From Strigamia acuminata (taxonomy: Eukaryota; Arthropoda; Chilopoda; Geophilomorpha; Linotaeniidae): a DNA stretch of 64,000 nt. Positions within the stretch are counted from its first letter, which is position 1, and every line of letters starts with the position of its first letter. The notes beneath the pieces were generated by a model that worked only from the letters and a program-made list of their open reading frames with translations, did not search any database and was not told where the DNA came from. The stretch spans positions 4,840,186 to 4,904,185 of the forward strand of contig OX442317.1 in assembly GCA_949358305.1 (NCBI GenBank), given 5' to 3'. Positions 34,526-45,350 of this stretch are shown piece after piece. A program made the translations under genes and the position numbers.

Positions 34526-35428
34526 TTAAAATGTCTTACCATTTTTGGTTGTGGAAGTGGGCACGTAATTGCTGCCTTCGGATTTCTTGCCGAGACCGAA
34601 ACCGTAATTCTTGCTTCTCTTCTCAACGCCTGCTTCGCTTCTCTTGCCGATCCCAAATCCATAATTCCTATTTCGTTTCTCTTCGTCTCTCTTTTCCAAT
34701 TCAAAAGCGTCTTCCATCCGTTTGCCCAATCCAAAAGAATAACTTCTGTCTCTCTTTCCCAATCCGAACTGGTAGGGCCGATTCCGCTTTTCCTCGTCCA
34801 TATAATCTTCGTCCCTTTTCCCCAGTCCGAATCCATACGTCTTGGCTCTTTTGTAGTCGTTTTCTATTAAATTCTCCTCAAATCCTCGGTCTCCATCGTC
34901 CCACTTCTTGCCCAGTCCGAACGAATAGGACTTTGTTCGCTTTCCGAGTCCGAAATTGAACTTGCTGGCGCCTCTTTTCAGCTCATCTATTGCCGCTTCT
35001 TCGGCTTCCCGAGCGCTCGTTGACCGTTTACCGAGACCGAACGAGTACGGGCCGCCCAAACGCCCTTCAACTCCGGAAGAGTGGTGATGGTGATGCGCTC
35101 GCTTGCCGAGCCCGAATTGGAACCGGTTCCTTTCTCCGTTTCTTTTCTCCTCTTCCTCTTCGTAGGGTTCTAATAGAACGTCTGAATGAAAGCGTTTACC
35201 AAGTCCAAAAGAGAACCGTCTCCTGTAATGGTTATCTTTTTTTCCAATTTGATATTCACCTGTGGCCGGGTCCACGTTGCGCACGACGTAACTCTTGGGA
35301 GGCCGCCACTCGGACGAAGAGCCTCGCTTTTCCGGGTACTCTCTGGAATCACCATCGTACATGTCTTGGGTCATCAATAACGTGGGGGCGGTGAGAAGTA
35401 AACACCACCAAGTGGCTGCGAGCGCCAT
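34526..35428 (-). CDS. AstA: Allatostatin-A (FGLamide) neuropeptide precursor
   Basis: A 300-aa prepropeptide with signal peptide (MALAATWWCLLLTAPTLLMT). It holds ten FGL/I-Gly sequences followed by dibasic sites, which give C-terminally amidated peptides: FSFGL, NRFQFGL, GGPYSFGL, GASKFNFGL, TKSYSFGL, AKTYGFGL, NRPYQFGL, DRSYSFGL, NRNYGFGI and SKNYGFGL amides. Acidic spacers ending in KR separate several of them, as usual in arthropod AST-A. The peptides act on galanin-like GPCRs and inhibit juvenile hormone synthesis and gut or feeding activity in insects. The ninth is an Ile variant, and an extra EYQIGKK at 58-64 could release a non-canonical amide. A splice donor (G|GTAAGA) at 34540/34539 may join to a further exon; without it translation ends with GKTF. 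A 3' splice site lies at 35446, so the 5' UTR is split. Confidence 0.97.
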   Translation of the reverse strand: MALAATWWCLLLTAPTLLMTQDMYDGDSREYPEKRGSSSEWRPPKSYVVRNVDPATGEYQIGKKDNHYRRRFSFGLGKRFHSDVLLEPYEEEEEKRNGERNRFQFGLGKRAHHHHHSSGVEGRLGGPYSFGLGKRSTSAREAEEAAIDELKRGASKFNFGLGKRTKSYSFGLGKKWDDGDRGFEENLIENDYKRAKTYGFGLGKRDEDYMDEEKRNRPYQFGLGKRDRSYSFGLGKRMEDAFELEKRDEEKRNRNYGFGIGKRSEAGVEKRSKNYGFGLGKKSEGSNYVPTSTTKNGKTF

Positions 35429-35445
35429 TAGTCCTGCTGTTTGTT

Positions 35446-38400
35446 CTAGCGGAGAAATTAAAAAGTTAATTGTTGCGTATGTTTATTGTTTTTGGCGAAG
35501 ATGATGTTGGTTTTGGCACCCGGGTGAGGTTAATTGGACATTGTAGGCAATGATTTTCATTGTTTATGTAAAAAGGGTTTGTTGGGTTAATTGTATGGGG
35601 TTTTGAACAATGAATGGGGTTGGGTTAATTGTTGGAAGTTGGTTGTGTGTTGTGAATCTTTTATGTGGTCGTCGGTTTTATTGTTGAACTGTAGGAAAAT
35701 AAAAAATGGAAAAAAAAAATTCTCAGCTGGTCTATTGTTGGATATAAAAATTTACGACACGGGGGAATTGGATCAACAAAGATGGAGGACAATTGGAAAG
35801 GAGGAGGATCGTAAGGTTTTATGTGAAATATTGCTTCAACAAAAGAGAAAGGTTGATGGCAACAATGAAAAGTGTCAACGTGCAAATTGCTCATCCCCCC
35901 GTGACAGGTCGTAAAAATTCCTCATTTTTTGCATCGCGAAACAAACGCAAACATTGATTGATTTCCTTGTTCCGAATAATTGGAATGTCGCACGTGATTT
36001 TGTGAAAATTTGTCAACTATTCAACAATTCACATCTGTTGGCGAATTATTGATGTTAATCCATCCATTATCTATTGTTTTAGGCGGTAACAATATTGGAA
36101 TTTTTTTTTTTTGCTTAAATCAACAATTCGAGTCATTTTCGTGGCAATGGCCATTCTTTTAGGCCGACATAAATCACGTTACGGCCATTATGATCGATAT
36201 TGACAGGTCTTAAAACAAGCGAGGCCCGGGATATTCACGTAACCAAGGCAACGCAACGTCCAACTTCTTTTTCTCCTTCTTGCGCTTCCTCCTTAACTCA
36301 ATTATTGAGAAGAATTGATCACTTGATTTGAGTGCGCGTCAATTTTGACATTGATGCGGGTCAAATTTTATTGGGACTTTTAGAAGGAGCGTCTTCACAA
36401 CACGCCGCCTGGAAACCTGGCTCGTGACCCATGGTCACCCCGAGTCACCCTCACTCTCGGTCAAGCTGCTTGTGTTATCGGTCAATTTGCCACCAGATGG
36501 CGCAAACGCATGTCGAGACTTGCTCGAGTTACTTACTACGTGCACCACCTACACACGACGCAACAAACTTTACTTTTTAATTTAACAATTAATAAAAATA
36601 AATCGATCTTCCGTGCACGAACAACGAACTTCGAATTAATTAATAAATTAAGTTTTAATTCAAACAAACCTCGTCACTTTATATGGGATTTGCGGCAAAC
36701 AATTATGTGATCGTAACAATGGTTGCCCCCCTCTATGAAAGAAAACATTGTAAAATAACATTATGACATTGTGAATTTGTGAATTTGTGAATTTGTGAAT
36801 TTGTGAATTTGAATTTGTGAATTTGTATTTTTCTTATTGGGGCAAAACCAAACTGCATTACGTCATAATTTTCTGATAGTTTATTTATTACGACGGAATT
36901 TTTTTGTAAAAAATACTTTTGTATTTAAGTGTGGTCAGTGTGGTCAGTTGGGTGACCACTTCGACCGAAGGCGGAGGAAACTAACGATATTAAGTGGATT
37001 TTCTGCGGTTTCACAGAGAGAGAGGAAAAAAATCTGTTTTTAAAGGACATTCTTTGAATTCCGTAATTCCTCGAACAAGCATTCGGTCTGTGGTTATGAG
37101 TCGTGGGTGGCACTTAGGTGGCAGAACTGTCTGGTCGGCATATTAAACCGTTGGTTTTTATTTGCCGTTGCGTAATAATGAAAAAGTAATGAGAAAAAAC
37201 TCGTGTATTGTTAAAATGTTATTAAATTACAATTAAATTAAATTGAGTAATGAGAATAAATGGTTAGATTAACTTTTGACTTTTCAAACAGGAAGATTGG
37301 TCTTTGCTCAAGGAAAAAAAAAAAAAAAAAAAAAAAAAAGGTGATTATGTGGCATTTAAATTGAATTAGAGTAAATTGGAAGCAAGTTTAAACAACATTT
37401 AAAGGAAGTTTAGATTATATTAAAATTTAACTCTAAACTTTTCTATAAATGTTTAATTTCGACAGACGGATGAAGTGACACCGGTATTCGTAATTAAAAG
37501 CCAAGAGAAGTTGCTTGTGTGTATGCATTAACTCTAATCTACTTATATTCCTTTATTTGCCTTGGAAATTTGAGTGGACATTAGGTTGAGGTTTCCAAGG
37601 GAATAACTTACTCAGATCTGTTGACTGTACCCCGACATGATGTTTATTTAACTATTTTTTTTTATTTTCTGCTAATTTAAAAGGTTTAATTATTATTTTT
37701 GCTCACATAAGTTGATGTTGAAAACTATTAAACGATTAAATCAAAAGAAAGACTTTCACGAGCACTTTTCTCCAAACTAGAAAATTGTTTGGTAATAAGA
37801 TTAAAATTGGTCTTAAATTTCATATAATGCGGTAATTGGATTAGGCCATAATTTGTTTTGATTTGGTTAAAGCAATTTAAAATAATAATAAATAAAAAAA
37901 AATTAATATAAATTTTTTTTTCTAAAAAGTGGGGCAAATGCAGCGCGACATTTATTGAAATGACAATACTTTGTATCAGTGTGACAATGAAAAGGGCGCT
38001 TTAGTCTGTATCGAAACGAGCGACGCGTTTGCTGCCCGCGGTGAGAGGGATTTGTTGCATGAGCCTTAATCCGACGGAAGTGGACCTAAGTGCCACATGC
38101 GCATGACATCGCGAGGAGAAATTGTGGGTGTAAAATGCACTCAATGCAATTGGCCCAAAAAGGTTTGACCACACATGGCATTACGTATAACACAATTATT
38201 ACTAAACCATGGACGATTTGAAAAGTACGTCAGCGGAATTAGGTAGTAGGGGTCGACGTAACAATTGGCGTCCCAAATGCACACTTTTTCAACACACGTT
38301 TGCTGCTTCGAGATCAAGATTGTTACATTTTGGAAAATTCCATTGCGCCCGCTCCAAATTTAATCACTTTTTCTAAACTGTCGGTAATAATGTTAAACAA

Positions 38401-39021
38401 TAAAGAAGTGGTAATAAATTCAAACAATTAGTACCGGTAATTGTAAACTATGATGGAAATTGATCCGGGTGGGTGAATGGATGTGTATAATTTGATTTTT
38501 TTTTTAAATTTGATTTTTTGATTGTCAATTGTTAACTACAAGTGTCGTTTTTCGACGAGGGTGTATTGTTACGGGGGGAAATTGAATTTGAATGAATAAA
38601 AAATAATTGAAATTGGTTGCGGCGGGTTTGGAAACGAGACTGGTATTTATTTTGTTTAATGTTTTGCAATTATTGTAAGGTTATATGAGATTTCATTGTT
38701 GTAAAAGTGGGTAATGAAATTTTGTATGCATGGTAAAAAAGTTAAATTGTGTGGCAGTGCTTTTAACATTGTATCTTCAGGCTGATACAATATTACAAAC
38801 AGAGGTAAAGCGAAATTAATTTCACTCATGTCGTGCTGGGAAGCTTCAGGCGGAGTTTTTTGTTTCTTTGTTGTTTGTTTGTTTATATTGCAAATTTTTA
38901 AGATGAGATATTGTTTCATTCTAAAGGCTTTTTTGTGTGTTGTTAAATAAATGTGATTTATATATTTTTTTGCATTTTTAAAATAGAAAAATTATTGTAG
39001 TTAATAAATATAAATAATTAC
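35446..39021 (-). other. Predicted first intron of the allatostatin-A gene
   Basis: Bounded by a GTAATT donor (39021) and a TTTCTCCGCTAG acceptor (35446) on the minus strand. It contains a TGTGAATT microsatellite at about 36772-36828, a run of about 27 A at 37313-37339 and a CTCF-like site at 36490-36505. No coding region seen. Confidence 0.55.
36490..36505 (+). promoter_or_regulatory. CTCF-like motif
   Basis: CCACCAGATGGCGCAA matches the CTCF core with one mismatch and contains the AGATGGCGC word preferred by fly CTCF. Confidence 0.45.
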
Positions 39022-39129
39022 CTGGTTTTCAAAAAATGATCACTTCAAGGTTGGGTCCACGAAGCAGGAGCTTGAGATTAGACACTGTTGTCACTCCTTT
39101 TATATACTGTGCTCTGAGGCATGACGTCA
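39022..39129 (-). promoter_or_regulatory. Likely allatostatin-A promoter and non-coding first exon
   Basis: On the minus strand, in order: a perfect CRE TGACGTCA (39129-39122), a TATA box TATATAAAAG (39106-39097), a predicted start near 39075, about 55 bases of leader, and a donor CCAG|GTAATT at 39022/39021. Strand and order fit the allatostatin coding exon, whose 3' splice site is at 35446. A CRE next to a TATA is common in neuropeptide promoters. No transcript confirms it. Confidence 0.6.
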
Positions 39130-42100
39130 TAACAGCCATCTGCCAATTGGTGGCGTTGCTCGTTTGTATGACGTACACTTACTCCTTGCTGGATGCATAC
39201 AGCGTCTGTGAAAAGTGTGAACTAATAAAAAATAAATTAAAAAATAAAATTAAAAAATAAAATATGCATAAATTAAAAATTATTTAGTGAGATTAAATAT
39301 TATTTTTATTTTTTTAAATTAAAATAATTAAATAATAATTTTTTTAAACGTTTTTTTGGTCGTATTATTTAAGTCTCATTGTTTATTATTGATTTAGTGT
39401 TTTGTATAACACCCAGCGACACGATTGTATCATTGTTGCATTGTTGCATTTGACAAGAAAATTTAGCTCGGGTCAGAAGGCGAAAAGTTAACCCAATTAG
39501 AATAAAAATGAAAAGTGAAGTGTATATTTATAAAATTCTAAATGGACATTGTCACATTGAAAACAATCAGATTAAGCGTGCAACAATGTGACGGCTCACG
39601 TGCGTAAACGGCCCAAGAGACGCGTCGAGTTGACGAGTCCCCCAGAGACCTTTTTCAAATGTCTTCAACATGGCAGCTGGAATGGACGAGTTGACAAACT
39701 GTCCGTTGCCAAGCAACAATCAAGGATTGTTGCCATGCGCGCCCAGTTTGTTCGCGATGTTGTCTGGGTTGCCAACTTGTTGTTAAGTTTATAATGTAAC
39801 AATGACATCACCGCTCGCCTAAAGACGTTTGAAAAACACACGCGACGTGGTGCGCTCGTTTAATTAGGCAACAATGGCCGCTTTTGAAAGCGGTTAAAAA
39901 TCGAGTCCATTTTTAATTGCATTGTTATTAATGTTTTTGTTTCTTTTAATCTTTTTCCCGTTTCCAACTTTAATTACTTTTCTTTGTTGCTGCCGAATTA
40001 ATTTGATTATCCAGGACGCGCAATCAATAATAGGAAAGAGGCTGGATGAAATCAAAGGACGAAATGAAACAATATTTTTCATTACAACGATTGTTTGTGT
40101 TTTTACCTTGTTTTCATTTACCGTCTTATTTTGCCACCCATGGATAAGGAAATAGAAAACGAGGAGGGAAATAATTGAATAGTGCTGAGAGAATGGAAGA
40201 AGACTTAGGCCTAGTGAGAAGTAGACAAGCAAAAGGAGATCTTAAGTGATTGGAAAATAATGTATTCCTTTTTGTTTATTTAATCTCTCCCCCGCTCTTT
40301 CTACTTTTAATTTAATAGGGAAAGGGAAATGGGGGAAAAGAACGAGAAAAGCTTAGAGATTTTTTCTTTTTTTTATATGTTTTTATTACAAATTCATGTA
40401 TGCAAATCGCAGAGCTTTCTATTTCTGGTGTATAAGCTTAGGAGAAACAAATGGATTGAACGTAATACCAACAATAGACTAGCATTTGGTATTCAGCGAA
40501 TTAACGAAATTAGGAAAAAGGGAAGAAATCACATTTGGGGCTCTCGAGGGAAAACGCAGGACTTGGTTTTTTGCCTTCTCATTTATTTAATGATTTTTTT
40601 TAAACCATTTTTTGCTTCGGATTGCTTAAAAGCAAGACAACTGAGCCTGATAGAAAGGCTTTTTCGACTAATATTTCACAAATGGAATTAAAAAGAAATA
40701 ATGGAAAACTTTGAAAATAAAGGGTGTTGCGTACGTACACAATTCTGTTTGTACACGGAAAAAAGAAAAAAGTCGTTTTGTAAGTGTTTAGGTGTTCGTG
40801 TTTTTGTTTTGTGATGTTGAAAAACAAATCCACGAATACCGAAATGATTTCAAACACGACTTCGTGCAGCTACTGCGTGCTGTTTTAAAATATTTATATA
40901 AAACCGTGTTAAATCAAAGGAAATCGTGTAAAAACGGAATTGAATTTATTTTTCTAGACCGTTTTAAATGAAAACATAATTGGGTGTTACTATAATTGTA
41001 TTTAAACTTAATTAGTTAAAATTTTTCTGCTAGTTTACGCAGTAAATTGCTGGTTTTAGTTCAAAATTCTTTGTTAATTTATCGAGTTTATTCAGACATT
41101 TCAAAATCGCTGTTTTTAGCGTTTACAAAAACAGGCAAAAAAATGAAAACAACATGAAAAACAACGAAATATCTCTCAATTTTAAACATTTGTCCCAAAT
41201 TGGTATGTTTTCGTTGCTATTGTGTACAGGAATCAGTTGAAACAAATCGAAAACACAACGCAACGCAATCAAAACGAACAATTTAAATATCACAGAAAAT
41301 GATTGCACCTGTTGCACACTCCTCCTCGCTTCTCTGCATTCCACATCTAGAAACAAAATCGATAATCATGCCCACGCGTCTACCTGTGACCTTCAAATTC
41401 TGTCGGCCGAATTTTTGATAATATATTTTGCCAAACTTAAAAAAAAAAATAGTTATAACGCCATAGAGAAATTTAAGTATTGAAGACGATCCATAATTAC
41501 CTTTTTCAATCGCCAATTAAATCAGGTCTTTCGCCGTCGTCTCATTTGCCGCACTATTAATCAGGTGCGAAAGCGCACGAACGTTGGTTTTCCTAATTAA
41601 AGTGATACGCAACAATCCACACGTGAAAATAATAATAAAGAAAAATAATATTTCTCGAAAAACAAATTTTATTAATGCACAAAATTCCAGCACAGTTGAT
41701 GGAGGACATAACACTTTAACAGAACGTCCTCATCTGAGCAAACCATCGACGATATCCGCAATTCATCCGCGGGAAATTGATGGTGCCGGAAGTGGCAAGT
41801 GATGCGGGGGTGGCACAGATCTCGTGTCTCGTGATTTATTCGCAGCCCGCACGCGCTGCAGCGTCTCACGGCAAGGGAAAAGGAGAGGACGGGGTCAGTG
41901 TTCTCATTTCCCAGCGCATATTTTATATTTTTTGTGCGCCGGAAGACGGTGGGAGGTCGGGTGGGGGAAAGATGTGGACAATTGGTGCAGTTGGCGCCTG
42001 GTTTTGGTGATAAAAAGGTAAAAAATGGCGATGGAGGAGTCGATGAGGTTAATAAGTGTGTTAAGCGACAATGGGCTTTGTTTTAACACCCATTGTTTGT

Positions 42101-42539
42101 AGGGTTTATTGATCGAAGACGTGATTATTCGTCGGATTAAATTAGCTCGTGAAAATTAGTTTAATCCTCGAACCGCTCGGGTCAGTCACTGGAACTGGAG
42201 CTATCGAACAAAATCCCTACCAACCATCATATCAGTTTATTGTTGCATCATTACGCGTAGAGCGCTTTGCTTGATGGCTTCGTGGCCATGGCAACGAAAA
42301 ATTAACAGCCCCAGTGTAGAAAGGAAAGCGCGAGAGACTTATGAAAAATTATTGTTTCTGGGGAAGCGCGAACTCGGTGGAAGGAGCGAAACAATGGCCA
42401 ATTATTGCAAGTCGAGACAGACGTGGAAAGTCAGCAGTAGTTATTTTCTTAAAAAAAATAAGCAAGAGTCAGCAACAAGTTGGTTTGGTGCAGTGCAGGG
42501 ACGAATCCAGAGAGTCTGCAAGGGGTGGTTTTTTGGTTC
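39130..42539. other. Intergenic, no gene recognised
   Basis: AT-rich. 40720-41000 has words (AAATCGTGTAAAAACGGAAT, reversed elsewhere) shared with 50880-51020 and 51720-51890, so it is a dispersed repeat. Open frames, including a 120-codon one at 40329-40691, show no motif. Confidence 0.45.
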
Positions 42540-42547
42540 AATTTTTC

Positions 42548-42945
42548 GCAGAAAAAAATTGAGTTTTGGTCCAAAAATTGAGTTTTCGGTCCAAAAAATG
42601 AGTTTTCGGTCCAAAAAATGAGTTTTCGGTCCAAAAAATGAGTTTTTGGTCCAAAAATTGAGTTTTCGGTCCAAAAATTGAGTTTTTGGTCCAAAAATTG
42701 AGTTTTCGGTTCAAAAATTGAGTTTTCAGTCCAAAAATTGAGTTTTCGGTCCAAAAATTGAGTTTTTGGTCCAAAATTGAGTTTGCTGTAAAAGAAATTT
42801 GAGTTTTTAATCCAAAAATTGATTTTTCGGTCCAAAAATTGATTTTTTGGTCCAAAAATTGATTTTTCGGTCCAAAAATTGATTTTTCGGTTCAAAAAAT
42901 GAGTTTTCTGTCCAAAATTTGATTTTTTTGGTCCTAAAATGGCCC
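42548..42945. repeat. 20-bp minisatellite, about 20 copies
   Basis: Unit GAGTTTTCGGTCCAAAAATT with T/C and G/A variants. On the minus strand it keeps open frames reading FWTENSIFG-like repeats, an artefact of a unit that gives repeats in several frames. Confidence 0.92.
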
Positions 42946-44740
42946 CACCTGAATCCGCCCTTGGTTTTGTGCTGGTTGCGGTTGAATATGAGAAAGATGT
43001 GGCAATGCAGGCTAAGGTTAAGTTGAGATTTTGTATTTAATTTGATACCTGGATACAAAGGTAAATATAGACAAGACAGTTATGTTTCACTTTTTGTAGA
43101 TTGGTGTGCCATGAGGTTATCGTCTATTTAAAGCAGTGGTTCTCAACCAGTGATGCACATTATGGCAGAAAATACCATCCAATGTACACACTGACAGATT
43201 ATATTGATTTCATTTGAGTAAATCTAGTAATATCAGGTTTTTTTGATCAAAACATAAAATAAAAACACCTACGCATTTTTACAGTAATGTGCAATTTTCA
43301 TTGTTTATGGTATATAAAAACTCAACATATTTTTCATGGGGGTCGAGAATATATTCTGAGAATCTACGGGGTTGCCGAACTGCGGTAAAGTGTTGAGATA
43401 TTGATAAAATGGCGGTGGTGTACTGCAGGAAAGCGCGAATTTTTTTTAGACGAAAAATTCTCATTTATTTGTACAAAAAATGTAATGCGGCAATATTGGT
43501 TGTGAAATATATTCATTATCTATTTCTAGCCAATGCATTACTTGCTTTGCTCCGCTCGCTTTTCCATTAATGTACAGTGCTTTGCAGTTGTGTGGAGGCA
43601 AAGAAAGAAATAATTAAGATAGAAGTTTTCGGAACATGTGCATTGCATATCAGATTAGAAACGTGAAAAGCAAATTCTCTTAATAATGCCAAATGGGAAT
43701 AAAATCAATAAACTGTCATTTAGAACCGGTCTAAGTAGGATTAAAGCAAATTGCACAACATTTTCTTTTACATTTTTTTTTTGGGATTACATTCTGAAAA
43801 AAGAGACCGTTTGGCATTGAAAGAAAAAATAATTTATATAATTGTTATTATTAAAAAAAAAAAATTAAATTTCAATTTTTTAAAAAAATATCTCTTGTCT
43901 CGTCACGTAGTGTATGTTTAAATTTAAAACTCGTTTAATTGACATTTTTCAATTTAGGTTTAATCACAATTAAACCAATTTAGCAAACATCTGCTTCATT
44001 TCCCAGTGAGCTTTGGTAATGAACGCCATTTAAACAGTCGCCAAGCCCGTTTCAGTCGTTTTTAACCAAGTTCGTGGACATTTACATCGTCTCGAGCAAA
44101 GTTTGGCCTTTTAGCTGAGCATTAAGCATTTGCTGCGGTTAATTCCTTCCTGAGGGGATTAACTGGTGTAATCCTCCTTCTGGCGTTTATCTTGTTAATC
44201 TTGATTAGCTGAGGGATTCTTCCTCAGTGTATCCATAAAGTTAAGTGTCGCGCATCTCTTTAATTAGTTGGTCGATAAATCAAAAGCGAGGGGGGGGAAA
44301 TGAGAATGCGAAGTAAGATTCGATCGAATATCAGCACACGTGCTTGGTAACGGAGCGCCAAGTTTTCATATTTCGGGATAAAGTCGATGATTGATTAAAA
44401 ATCACCTGTCACCCGTCACCTGTTGGTCTCTCACCTGTGTTTGGGATTAAATTGGATTTTTCTGTTTACTGAATTTTCCTATCTTTTAATTTAATCAACA
44501 AAATTACATACAGAGATGTCTATGTGTGAAAGTGACGCGAAGCCGTCTTTCTACGCTAATCCCAACTACACAACTTTTCTATTAACAACTTACATTTCAA
44601 GCAATAGAAGAAAGACGGATACAATTAAAACTATGTAAATAAATAATGAGTTATGATGCAAAAGTTTCAAGTGAATAGATTCGTCAATACATAGTTTTCT
44701 ACTTCGTATTCCAAAATGTAATGGTTATCCCAACAACTGT
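42946..44740. other. Intergenic, no gene recognised
   Basis: Includes a hAT-like terminus CAGTGGTTCTCAACCAGTG at 43134 whose partner end is degraded (GGGGGTCGAGAATATA near 43338). The rest is AT-rich unique DNA. Confidence 0.4.
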
Positions 44741-44744
44741 CAAG

Positions 44745-45205
44745 CGATTTTTTACCGATTTTTTAAATCGATTTTTAATGTTTTTTGACAATTTTCACAT
44801 ATTTTTAATCGATTTTTAATGTTTTTTGACGATTTTCACATATTTTTAATCGATTTTTAATGTTTTTTGACGATTTTCACATATTTTTAATCGATTTTTA
44901 ATGTTTTTTGACGATTTTCATATATTTTTAATCGATTTTTAATGTTTTTTGACGATTTTCACATATTTTCAATTGATTTTTAATGTTTTTTGGCGATTTT
45001 CACATATTTTTAATCGATTTTTAATGTTTATTTTGACGATTTTCACATATTTTTAATCGGTTTTTAATGTTTTTTGACAATTTTTATTCTTTGTTGACAA
45101 TTTTTATTCTTTTTTGACAATTTTTATTCTTTTTTGACAATTTTTATTCTTTTTTGACAATTTTTATTCTTTTTTGACTATTTTTATTCTTTTTTTGTCG
45201 GTTTT
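44745..45205. repeat. Two adjacent minisatellites (41 bp, then 20 bp units)
   Basis: 44745-45075: about seven units of TTTTTAATCGATTTTTAATG plus TTTTTTGACGATTTTCACATA. 45078-45205: six units of TGACAATTTTTATTCTTTTT. They directly abut a pogo-like terminus. Confidence 0.92.
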
Positions 45206-45244
45206 AACGCTTTCTAACTATATTTTAATGACTTTGTATTTTCA

Positions 45245-45350
45245 TATGCAGTACAGTATGTGTATAAATCAAATGTTCGATTATCCAAACAATTCGATTT
45301 TATTCACACACCCATGACCCCAATTAGTTCGGATACTCGAGGTTCTACTG
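45245..45350 (-). mobile_element. pogo/Tigger-like terminus
   Basis: On the minus strand it begins CAGTAGAACCTCGAGTATCC and continues with TAATTGGGGTCATGGG and TTTGGATAATCGAAC words typical of pogo/Tigger ends. The other end was not found; the minisatellites may lie inside the element. Confidence 0.55.

Noticed and set aside
42449-42895. 148-codon frame with repeated FGPKTQFLDRK-like words
   Set aside because: Product of the 20-bp minisatellite; lies in intergenic DNA with no start context or splice support.
42548-42945. CRISPR-like array
   Set aside because: Units are contiguous with no unique spacers, and the sequence is eukaryotic.
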